DNA of 64,000 nt, taken from contig CP142451.1 in assembly GCA_038049695.1 (NCBI GenBank), positions 65,229,501 to 65,293,500 of the forward strand, in the 5' to 3' direction. Under the pieces are notes generated by a model that was not told where the DNA came from, searched no databases, and was given only the letters and a program-made list of their open reading frames with translations. A program made the translations under genes and the position numbers. Source of the stretch: Cinnamomum chago. Lineage: Eukaryota > Streptophyta > Magnoliopsida > Laurales > Lauraceae. This document shows, one piece after another, positions 45,109-56,035 of this stretch; within the stretch, counting starts at the first letter, position 1; every line of letters starts with the position of its first letter.

Positions 45109-46874
45109 TGTTAGGAATTTTCTAGATTGCAATTTGATGGATGCATTTCATTCTAGCATCATTTGATTTACACACTTGCATTGGTTTTAAATAAACTTGA
45201 AATCTTGTTTTATTCATGCATTGCTTTTAAGATTTGTAAAAGTATTGATTTATGCATGATTTGTATTTTCATCTTGGATGCATTTGATTTAGAAAAGAGT
45301 TTTCAAGAAATCAAGCAAGCCTTTGTTTTAAAAGTTTTGAATCTTTTTAGGCTTTTTATGTCATGTTTTAAAAACCATTAGAATCTTTAAAACATGTTTT
45401 CCTAGCTTGATTTAGTTGCCAAAAGGTCCCCCAAAGAAATAACTTTGAAATGGCAAAAGTTGTTTTTTTGTCAAAAGGGGGTTGTCCCGGCAGTGTCGCC
45501 GGTCGACCGATAGGTCTCGGTCGACCGAGACAACTGCAGGCAAATTTTGCCTGGGAGCACCAACGGTCAGAAATATGACCGTTGTGTGTTCTCGGTCGAC
45601 CGAGGCCTGTTTGCCGGTCGACCGAGAACTAGCCGTTGGCAACTTTTTGCTATAAATATGAGTTCTTTCCCTTGCCAAAAGTTGGGAATTTTTAACCCCT
45701 CCTTGAGAGGATTTGAGGCATTTCAAAAGGGAAAAGAACCAAGGGATGAAGGGGAAGATTGGGAAAGCTAAAGCTTGGATTAATGAAGTTAAACCACCAA
45801 GTAGGCTCTTCCTTTCTTAATCATATGTTTTCATGCTTTGTTTTATTTTTGGTAAATCATTTCTAGCATGATAAACTATGTTTGTGTTGTGTCCTTAACA
45901 TGTGTTATGTTTTGAGTTGATTTATTGTTTTGGATACAACACCATATGATTCAATTCAAGTAGTACTTAACTTTGGTAAATCTAAGTAGATCATGTTAAT
46001 GTAAAAACCTTTGAAATCATATGTAACATGATCCATATACTTGGTTGAATCTTTGGTTGTTGTTTTCCATCATAAGAAAATCACTTTCAAAACTATCTTA
46101 TGTTTTGGACTCAACCTCTTTACAAATCATATGTTCTCATGTTTTGTTTTATCATTGGTAAATCTTTGTAACATGTTAATATATGATATGTTGTATCCTT
46201 AGCATATTCTATATTTTGAATAGATCTATTGTTTTGGATACATCACCATTGATTCATCAAAGTAGTACTTTATTGGTAAATCTAAGTAGATCATGTTAAT
46301 GAAAGATGTAACATGATTCATATACTTTGTTGAATCTTTGGGTGTTGTTTTCCATCATAAGAAAATCTCTTTCAAATGTATCTTATGTTTTGGATTCAAC
46401 ATCTTTACAAATCATATGTGTATTATTGTTTTAATACTTCACAACTTGCCTTACTTTGATTGGTAAATCTTTTTCAAGTTGTCCTTATAATTACATATGA
46501 TTTGTCCCCTCTTTTCAATCAAATCTATTTTTATGTTTTGAGCTTCATTGATGATTTGATTGACATCCCTATGCATCACATGTTTAGAGCTAATCCATTT
46601 CATACAACTTGTGTAACTCTGATACCATGGAAATCCGGTGGGGTGTTGGATCACAAGCCGGTAGTGGATGTAGGCATTGAGGCCGAACCACTATAAATAC
46701 TTGTGTGATGGTGCTTGCTTTGTGGTGATTGTTTATATTAGCTTCCGCATATTGTTTGATAATCATCACTTGTGACTAGTTTAAGTTAAAGAAGTTAAAA
46801 TTGATAAAATTGGTCATAAAAGAAGCTCACCCTATTCACCCCCCCTCTAGGGTTCGGATCCCCATGGACTTACA
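45109..46874 (+). repeat. S3 5' LTR
   Basis: Begins TGTTAGGAATTTTC and ends GGACTTACA. Promoter module 45499-45658: GGTCGACC palindromes, the inverted repeat caacggtca / tgaccgttg, an MSA-like GCCAACGGCTA on the minus strand at 45630-45640 (one mismatch) and TATA at 45651. It is shorter than its partner. Confidence 0.9.
45499..45658 (+). promoter_or_regulatory. S3 5' LTR promoter module
   Basis: Palindromes at about 45499-45508, 45517-45530, 45592-45603 and 45614-45626. An AACGGTCA inverted repeat lies at 45561-45583, and TATA (tataaata) is at 45651-45658. The layout is the same as S1 and S2 although the S3 LTR belongs to a different subfamily. Confidence 0.58.
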
Positions 46875-49507
46875 AGTGGTATCAGAGAGGGTTACTCCAT
46901 TTTTAGGGCTTAACAACCCGGAGTTGATCCTTGCTAGATTTGAACCCTAGTGTTGTCATTTATTGCATATCTTTTAAAGATTTCCACTATGTTTGAAATT
47001 GAAATTTTCCCTAGCCTCTTTGCACCACTCTAAGACTTTCTCAAGTTATATCTTCTAAAGTTGGTGAGTCCTCAAAGTGATCTTTCAAGGACAACCTTTT
47101 CAAGGCTTTAGGTGAATTTTCAAAGGTAGACTATTTGAGTAACCTTAGGCCTTGATCCCCCTAGACCAACCTATGCTTTTTAGTTATATCTTTTTGTTGG
47201 TCATGTTACATTTGCATTTTGTTTCTTTAAAGTCACATCTTTTAAAATGCAATGTTTCTTTGTGATCATTTGATTTTGTCTTCATGAACTTTTAAAGTTA
47301 TATCTCATGGTTTTCAAAATCCTTTGATTGCAACTTTGGAAAATGTTCTAAGCTTTATTAGTTATATTTCTAGAAGCATTTTCCTTGAATTTATTTCCTT
47401 GTGCCTAATTATGATTATATCATTTGGAAGGAAATATTTTTTACAAACAATTTGCATCTTTGCTCATTGAGTTACATTCTTTATGCAAATTGATTTTGAT
47501 GTATTACATTGCTTGGTTGGATATGGTTTCATTGATTTGCATGTTTGTGCCTAACTTGGTATATTCTCATTAATGCATTTTGATGATTGTTTATGTGCTT
47601 TATAGTAAAATCTTGTATTTGAGCTTTTTAAGTACATATGTGATTTTATGTGCTAAGTTCATTTGGTTTAAACCTCATATCCTTTTCCATTGCATTGTAA
47701 GCATTAGTACATTTGCTAAGAGTGGAGATGTTACATGATAGATTGATTCCTTTAACTTCATACCTTCTTGTGCTTAAATAGTTATATTCCTTTTTGGATG
47801 ATTGGTATGAGTTAGATCTTGAATGTTGATTAATCCTCTCTATGCAAATGTCATAGTGTTCTATGTATGGTTGTGGTATTTATTATATTTGTTGAAACCA
47901 TACTAGAACCCAAATCCATCCTCTTTGCCTTCTAGTCATATCTTTTTGGATGGTTATGATGTTGATTCATGTAGATTCTCTTGGAGTCATCTTTATACAT
48001 GTTTCAACTTCATAGTAGTGATCTTGCTCATATGAAACTCTTTGAAATCCATTCCTCATATTTCTATGTGTTTGATGGATAACTTAGATGTTGAATTCAT
48101 ATGATTTAGTCACTTTTAAATTGCATGCATTTCAAAGTCATATCCTTTAGCATTGCAATTTATCTTGTTCATCACTATGCTCAATAGTTATATCTTTAAA
48201 AGTGATGAATATGCATTTATGATGCTTGATGGAAGTTTGCCACATTCTTGCTCTTTATCATGTTATCAAATTCAATTGGTTTCTATTGGTATAATTCTTG
48301 ATTGATTTGATTTCTTGAGAATGTGATAAACCTTGTGTACATTGGATTGAACTTGCTAAGTTATATTTTTGTTCCATGTCACACACCATTAGCATCATAA
48401 TGCTCATGTTGCCACCTCCTTTGCTCATATAGGTATATCTCATGACCACCATGTTTATGTGTTCATAATATTGGTTGGTTATTAGTTGAGGTTGGCTTCA
48501 TGTTTGAATTTCATTTCACTCCATTTGCACTTTAATAAGTCATATTTATTGATTGAATGAAATGATTTTCAAAATCTTACATAGCATATGATTTTCATAA
48601 GTAATATTGATTGATGCTATGTTTGAGTAAACCCCATATCATGGATAGCTCTAATTTGGATTTCTCATAATAGTTATACTTTTAAATCCATTTTAGAGTG
48701 ATTGATTTATTAAGTCATATCCTAAATCTCAATTGGTATTCTTTGTTTGTCCAATTGATATCCATGATTGCTTTTCCCATTTGACCTAGCTCTCTTTTGG
48801 TAATTTGATCATATTGAGCTTTATAGTTAAATGAATCTAATCCTTTCCTTGAAGTTGACCCTCTCTTGGTTAAACCATCTTCTTCTTGCATCTAATAGTT
48901 AAATCTTTGTCAAAAGTTTGACAAAAGAAGAGATTGGATTGAGGGGGAGTGTAAACCTTCATAGGAAGAATTAGTTTTGATCAAATTGACCCTTGGATAG
49001 CCTTTGAGCCCTTAGAGACTTTTTCCATACATGATAGCCTGTTATGTATTTCATTTTCGATTTCATTTGTTAACAGGTGCTTCTAAAGGTATTTTCCTTG
49101 TTTCATGTGTGTAGGTACCTTTGCAATTTAATGGCAAAGGGGGAGAAATTATGCAAGTTCTCAAAAGGGTAAAGAGAATGTCCAAGCTTCCTAAGGGGAG
49201 AGTTGTGTATGATCTTCTACAAGGGGAGAGAATACATACCTTGCCAAAGGGAGAAAGAGGCATGGTCAAAGGGGGAGAGCTAATAGAAGAAAGAAAGCTT
49301 GGAAGCTAAAGAAGATGCTTGGCTAAAGAAAGAAAGATTGAAGAATGATCAAGCTCCAAGCATCATGAAGAATGAAGAAAAGAGCTCAAGCTAAGAGAAG
49401 GAGCATCCAAGAAGATTTCAAGACTTGTCCAGCTGAGGGGGAGCTGAAGACTAAGTGTGTAATCTCAGTGGTGAGTGTGTTTGCCATCAAATTGCAAAGG
49501 GGGAGAT
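46875..49507 (+). other. S3 internal region, non-coding
   Basis: A primer site is at 46877-46887, followed by short gag-region remnants and about 2.3 kb aligning with 21370-23698 of S1. Purine tracts include one near 48941 (ttgagggggag) and the terminal one at about 49495-49507. No protein-coding gene is supported. Confidence 0.8.
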
Positions 49508-51762
49508 TGTTAGGAATTTTCTAGATTGCAATTTGATGGATGCATTTCATTCTAGCATCATTTGATTTACACACTTGCATTGGTTTTAAATAAACTTGAA
49601 ATCTTGTTTTATTCATGCATTGCTTTTAAGATTTGTAAAAGTATTGATTTATGCATGATTTGTATTTTCATCTTGGATGCATTTGATTTAGAAAAGAGTT
49701 TTCAAGAAATCAAGCAAGCCTTTGTTTTAAAAGTTTTGAATCTTTTTAGGCTTTTTATGTCATGTTTTAAAAACCATTAGAATCTTTAAAACATGTTTTC
49801 CTAGCTTGATTTAGTTGCCAAAAGGTCCCCCAAAGAAATAACTTTGAAATGGCAAAAGTTGTTTTTTTGTCAAAAGGGGGTTGTCCCGGCAGTGTCGCCG
49901 GTCGACCGATAGGTCTCGGTCGACCGAGACAACTGCAGGCAAATTTTGCCTGGGAGCACCAACGGTCAGAAATATGACCGTTGTGTGTTCTCGGTCGACC
50001 GAGGCCTGTTTGCCGGTCGACCGAGAACTAGCCGTTGGCAACTTTTTGCTATAAATATGAGTTCTTTCCCTTGCCAAAAGTTGGGAATTTTTAACCCCTC
50101 CTTGAGAGGATTTGAGGCATTTCAAAAGGGAAAAGAACCAAGGGATGAAGGGGAAGATTGGGAAAGCTAAAGCTTGGATTAATGAAGTTAAACCACCAAG
50201 TAGGCTCTTCCTTTCTTAATCATATGTTTTCATGCTTTGTTTTATTTTTGGTAAATCATTTCTAGCATGATAAACTATGTTTGTGTTGTGTCCTTAACAT
50301 GTGTTATGTTTTGAGTTGATTTATTGTTTTGGATACAACACCATATGATTCAATTCAAGTCGTACTTAACTTTGGTAAATCTAAGTAGATCATGTTAATG
50401 TAAAAACCTTTGAAATCATATGTAACATGATCCATATACTTGGTTGAATCTTTGGTTGTTGTTTTCCATCATAAGAAAATCACTTTCAAAACTATCTTAT
50501 GTTTTGGACTCAACCTCTTTACAAATCATATGTTCTCATGTTTTGTTTTATCATTGGTAAATCTTTGTAACATGTTAATATATGATATGTTGTATCCTTA
50601 GCATATTCTATATTTTGAATAGATCTATTGTTTTGGATACATCACCATTGATTCATCAAAGTAGTACTTTATTGGTAAATCTAAGTAGATCATGTTAATG
50701 AAAGATGTAACATGATTCATATACTTTGTTGAATCTTTGGGTGTTGTTTTCCATCATAAGAAAATCTCTTTCAAATGTATCTTATGTTTTGGATTCAACA
50801 TCTTTACAAATCATATGTGTATTATTGTTTTAATACTTCACAACTTGCCTTACTTTGATTGGTAAATCTTTTTCAAGTTGTCCTTATAATTACATATGAT
50901 TTGTCCCCTCTTTTCAATCAAATCTATTTTTATGTTTTGAGCTTCATTGATGATTTGATTGACATCCCTATGCATCACATGTTTAGAGCTAATCCATTTC
51001 ATACAACTTGTGTAACTTTGATATCATTAACAAGTTGTTACTTTTAACATGTGATTGCATTATATCCTCAATCATAAATGTTTTTGAGCTAAAACTTTCA
51101 AAAGCCTTAGGCTTACATTTATGAACTTTCATTTTCAAAATGATTGAGGATCACACACACACACACTTCATTTGTTTTCATCTTTGCATTCATAGTGTGA
51201 GTGTGTATTTGTATTTCACTTCCATATCCGCCTATTTAAGAGGCAATGTAATGAGCTTAATAGAATCTCCATCAAGTGTATTAAAGACACTAAATTAGAG
51301 AGATAACCAACCTTGTGGTTGAAGAGGTTATTGCTTAGCCTATAAAAGCATAATGGATAGGTTGATGTTAAGCCTTGAAAAACATCATTGTAAGGTTATT
51401 GCTTAGCCTTGGAAAGCATATTGTAAAGGTTATTGCTTAGCCTATTGAAAAACATAAATAGTGGAAATCCGGTGGGGTGTTGGATCACAAGCCGGTAGTG
51501 GATGTAGGCATTGAGGCCGAACCACTATAAATACTTGTGTGATGGTGCTTGCTTTGTGGTGATTGTTTATATTAGCTTCCGCATATTGTTTGATAATCAT
51601 CACTTGTGACTAGTTTAAGTTAAAGAAGTTAAAATTGATAAAATTGGTCATAAAAGAAGCTCACCCTATTCACCCCCCCTCTAGGGTTCGGATCCCCATT
51701 TGGTCATAAAAGAAGCTCACCCTATTCACCCCCCCTAGGGTTCGGATCCCCATGGACTTACA
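49508..51762 (+). repeat. S3 3' LTR
   Basis: 2255 bases, partner of 45109-46874. Promoter module 49898-50057. A 34-base-type array gcttagcc...aaaagcat is at 51325-51455, and the end carries a doubled ctcaccctattcaccccccct...ggatccccat segment. Confidence 0.9.
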
Positions 51763-54329
51763 GGTACCAACTCTTTACTCCTACTTATGTACCGAACTGC
51801 AGGCTGCTGCTTTCTTGGTTCGGCTAGGGCTCCCTATGAACAGGGTATTTTCAGCCCATATTTTTTATTCGTGGTATGTGTACCACTGTCCTGGCTTCCA
51901 CTGTTAGGAGTTGCGCAGGATGATGACCCTTTCATGATTCGGTTGACTAGAGGGACAGCCGTTTCCGAATCTCTCTTGTTTGCCCGTTTGAGGATCCGAC
52001 GGTTCAGGGACGTCGAGATCGGGCAATCTTTAGTGAAGCTTTCTCTAGGTTTGCGGAAGAAGGCTTTTGATTTTGGAGCCTCCCATGATTCCACCAGGGC
52101 GGGGTCAAGAAGACAGTACTCCTTCACCAATGCAGAAAAAGGATGGATTTTTAGCATACGTGTTGGTATGATGGTGTACCGAAGACATCTTTTTATTGAT
52201 ATCCAGCCGTATGTTCCCTCGCGTTTTGCGCTGCAGTTGGGCTTCTCTTAAGGCGTTGTTGGAGCGCCTTCGAGTATGGTGAAGCGCTTTGGAAGTTTAC
52301 AGGATGGGAGGAATGCATGGGCCTTTTATAGTACGGAAGACACAACCGCCATGATTTCCTATCCTGAGTTGCCCACTTTCCGGACTGCTGGCTTCACGAA
52401 ATGGTTCGTGGAATGCTTTTCTGAGTACCGAGGGCTTTCCAGGAAGGAGCTTGATGTCAAACAATCTCTTGGGAAGGGTCTTGGTAGATCGGATGGAGTC
52501 CGTCGAGAGGAAGTCATGGCTTTCCTCTCTGGAGAGAAGCACAAGATAGGCTTTCTCAATGAGCAGGACATCATCAGACCAGGAGTTGTACAAGAGATAC
52601 CTAGTGAGGTCTTGGAACAGCTCAAAGAGGAGGAAACCAAGATCGACGCTTGGATGCAAGTGGAATTAACGAAGGCTTCCATGGATTCCATTGGAAAGAG
52701 TAGACCATCCGGTGAGGAACCAAGCGAAGCTCCTGACTTTGACAGTGGGGAAGGTACTTCAAGTAAACCATCCCATAGAAGCAAGAGGAAGAGAGGGCAG
52801 TGCCGCAATAAGAGACGACACGATGACTCTCCTGATTTGGAAGTCCCACTCACCACTGCTGAAGAGATGTCTGGGGATGCTGATGAGCCTCTGGAAAAGA
52901 GGAGCTGAGAGGAAGAAACCGTTGATGAAGGTATGATTCCTCTTTCTTCCCTTTTCGTTTCTTTCTTTGAGATTTTCTTATTTTTTATTTGCCTTCTCTC
53001 CCTTTTTCAGTGGAAGATGAGGACTTGGTGATGCATGAGGTCCCGGCTGATGAAGCAGCGACGAATCCAATTACGGCATCTGAAGAAGAACCGAGGGACT
53101 CTGGAGTGATTCCAGAATCTTCACCTGGTATGACTTCTTTGTATTTTCTTTCTTTTTATGTCTATGCAGTCATCTGCTAACATGTTGCTTGTTTTCTTGT
53201 CAGCTGACTTGCCACAGGATTCCGACGATTTTGAGCCATCTATGGACGCGGCCTTTGATGACACTTCGGATGAACTCATGGAGGCGGAAAGTATTCCGCC
53301 AATCGTCGAAGAAGGTATTTGTAGCAATAACCCTGATGATAATGATTTTTTTCAACAGGATCATATTCATACCTTTTTTTTTGCTGGCAGATTGTTAGGC
53401 GACAGAAGAAGTTCCTCCGTCTTTCTCAGTGCCAGAGCAGGGGATGCCTGCAGTTGAACCAGAAGTAGGGACTTCTTCTTCTAGTTTTAATGCAGCAGAG
53501 ATAAAATCGTCTGAGTAGATTCCTTCGCCAGTGTCTCCGGTTAAAAAGAGCTTAGTGATCACTCCTCTGGCAGGACAAAACACGAGTAATCGACCAATGG
53601 AGAGGGGCGAGCCTTCATCCAGGCCATCTCTTGATTATGCGAAGAAAGTGTTGAAGAGCGTTTTGAGCTCATGGATCGAAACTCTTTCTTCATGCCATTT
53701 GGAAGCTGGCTTTGGCATGGTTAAGCACGTACAGGACATCCTTGCTGATAGTGAAAAAGTCGGCCTGGACATTGCAGATGTGAAGGCTTTTGTTGATGAA
53801 GTCATAGCTCTAGGGAACAAATGGAATGAAACCAAGAGCTTCCCAAGTGGTGACTTCTTCAATGAGATGTTTTTGAAGCCTTCTGGCAAAGTCAAGTCGG
53901 AGCTGGACGAGATCTCGCAGACTCGGAAGCAATTCGTTCGGGAGAGGAACGTTACCGAGTTGGCTATCATCGGGCTGACAAAGGATCTGCGCCGTATTGA
54001 TAGGGAGGTCGTTGAGACCAGGCAACGTCTTGAGCTATTGGAGGAACAATTTTCCGCGACATGGGATGCCATTGTGAAAGTTCGTACCAGGGAAGGGTCT
54101 CTGATTCGCCAAGTCGAGGAGATTGAAAGCAATCTCCGAAGGAAGACTCAAGAATACGAGCAATGGCAGATTCTTTGGGAAGAGCTTCCCCGTGCTGTAG
54201 ACGGATTGCGGCGTTCTACCGCATTCTATGGGAAGATCTTGAAGAAGCGTGGCCTAGAAGCTTTAGAGGCTAAGGCCAAGACTCTGCTTGAGGAATTGAG
54301 CCTCTGGTTGAAGACCATGTGAGACTGAG

Positions 54330-55680
54330 CTCTTGATTCTTGTAACAAATCCTTTTTTTTCTTTTTTTTTGGGTACCCGTGTATACACATATTTTTTTTG
54401 TACTCTTTCTTTTGTAGTGCTTGTGGACATTTTTTTTAGCACTTCTCTTTTTTGTATTCCCTCCTTTCACTCAAATTCTTTTGTGATAAATTCAAGCAAT
54501 AGTTGAATGGGAATGTTTGTTTGGAAATTTGATCAAAAGTTTGTCATTTTGTGAAAAACCTTTTGTCAAATGGTTGTTTTGGCATGAAACCCGAATTTTG
54601 AGATGGCGTGGAAGCCAAAATTTGGGCCGGCGTGGAAGTCAGGATTTTGAGGCGTAAAAGACAAAATTTGGGATGGCATGGAAGCAGGATTTTGTTTGTG
54701 GCATGGGAGCCAAAATTTTGAAATGGCATGAAAGCCGATTTTTTGAAATGGCATGAGAGCCAGGTTTTGTGGCACAAGAGTCGATTTTTGGGATGGCATG
54801 GAAGCCAGTTTTGTTTGTGGCATTGATAGCCGGGATTTGTTTTTTTTTTTTTGTTGGCATAAAAGCCGAAATTCTTTTTTGGCATGGAAGCCGAAATTTT
54901 GTGCCGTTTGTAGTCGAATTTGTGGCGTTTATAGCCAATTTTTTGTGGCATTTATAGCCAAGTTTGTGGCGTTTACAACCGATTTTGTGGTGTTTATAGC
55001 CGATTTTGTGGCATTGATAGCTGGATTTTTGGCATTTATATCCGATTTTTTTTGTGGCATGAAAGCCGGGTTTTTGGCATTTATAGCCGATTTTGTTGAA
55101 AGCCAAGTTTTATTTTGTTAGCGTGAAAGCTAGATTTTGTGGCATTTATAGCCGAGTTTTGGCGTGAGAGCCGGATTTTTGGCATTTATAGCCGATTTTT
55201 GTGGCATTTATAGCCGATTTTTGGCTTGAGAGCCGGTTTTTTTGCATTTATAGCCGATTTTTTTTTGTTTTCAAAAGTGCAAGTATCGACTAAAAGTCAC
55301 CTTCTTGCTAAATGGTCTTGCAAGTATCGATGGAATGTCGCCTCCTCGTAGATTTGGGAGCAAGTATTGACTAAGCGTCGCTTTCTTGCTTTTTTCAAAA
55401 TTTTGGTTTTGTGGGTATCGATGGAATGTCGATTCCCCACGTTTTTTGAAATTTTGAGGTCTTTTTTTTTACCTTGGTTTTTTGTTTGAATTTTGGGTTT
55501 GTGGATATCAACTGGAATGTTGGGTCTCCACGATTTTTTGAAATTTTGCAAGAATAGACAAAGTGTCGCTTCCCTGCGATTTTGAAATTTTGGAAGTATC
55601 AAATGGGGTTCGCATCCTTCTGATTTTTTGGTTTTGCGAGTATCGACTGAGTGTCGCTTCCCCGCGGTTTTCTAAAAAAA
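54330..55680. repeat. Short tandem repeats between the converging PMD and pol 3' ends
   Basis: From about 54590 to 55260, some 35 degenerate 20-25 base units of the type ggcat-ggaagcc-gaatttt and ggcatttatagccgattttt. From about 55280 to 55660, further units around caagtatcga-tggaatgtcgc. Long frames across them are shadows. Variable 3' tandem repeats are known in Ogre/Tat elements and can seed satellites. Confidence 0.8.
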
Positions 55681-56035
55681 CCTTTTTTTTTTAAAGACAC
55701 GAGGGTCGTAAATTTTGACTTAAAACCGTTTTAACCGTTTTTGGTTGTAAAAGTCAGGGTGGATTAGGGTGGAAATCCCTAAATCCTGATTTTGTTTCAA
55801 ACCATGAATTTTGGTTTTTAAGGATCGAAAGTTCGGTCAAGTCCGGGAAAAGGCTCCTAAACTTGGATTTTTGGATTTTTTTTGAACAATGAAACTATGA
55901 AAGTAAGCATCGTTTTGAAATTTTAGAAATCTCAACATAAGGATGAAAAATCTTAAAGTGGCAGGTTTGACGAGCGTGTACCTGAGAATAGGCTTTGGCC
56001 GTGCAAGCACTACTCTGACCCAATGGCGCAAGTCT
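55681..56035. other. Spacer after integrase, no gene seen
   Basis: A/T-rich unique-looking sequence between the tandem repeats and the integrase stop. I see no coding region or clear signal. Confidence 0.6.

Larger units (their letters stand above)
45109..51762 (+). mobile_element. S3: coding-less Sirevirus-type element inside the PMD gene
   Basis: LTRs are 45109-46874 and 49508-51762, with a perfect duplication ggtac at 45104-45108 and 51763-51767. The primer site is 46877-46887, and the polypurine tract at about 49495-49507 adjoins the right LTR. The internal region (46875-49507) keeps the Sirevirus 3' non-coding block but has essentially no gag and no pol. The two LTRs differ in length by about 490 bases, yet in shared sequence I saw only one or two differences, so insertion looks very recent. 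It is defective for coding and must have moved with proteins from other elements. Confidence 0.92.
42863..54322 (+). pseudogene. Antisense plant-mobile-domain (PMD) gene of the Tat element, spliced, broken by S3
   Basis: A short first exon (ATGGCTTCAA, donor gtacat at 42873) fits in phase with an acceptor at 43775 (tgttgcag), giving a Ser-rich start. PMD-like sequence follows at about 43800-45103 and, beyond S3, 51768-52260. Diagnostic words are SWESWIDHTL, NGEIGFTLKESSVITGLPI and FARGDGTNIRPHC. Next are a conserved helical part, a basic bipartite signal (RSKRKRGQCRNKRR, near 52780), acidic linkers split by three short gt-ag introns between about 52930 and 53400, and a C-terminal coiled coil at 53531-54322. 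PMD proteins include MAIN/MAIL1, which act in plant gene silencing and expression, and PMDs also occur in retrotransposons. A nuclear location is inferred. The copy is broken by the S3 insertion and a few other breaks. Confidence 0.65.

Noticed and set aside
9295-46887. Repeated tggtatcagag words as possible tRNA genes
   Set aside because: Only the primer-length match is present next to LTR ends; there is no cloverleaf.
54544-55121. Frames of 85-155 residues with repeated CHK/HATNK words
   Set aside because: They are produced by the short ggcat...agcc tandem repeats and have no domain.
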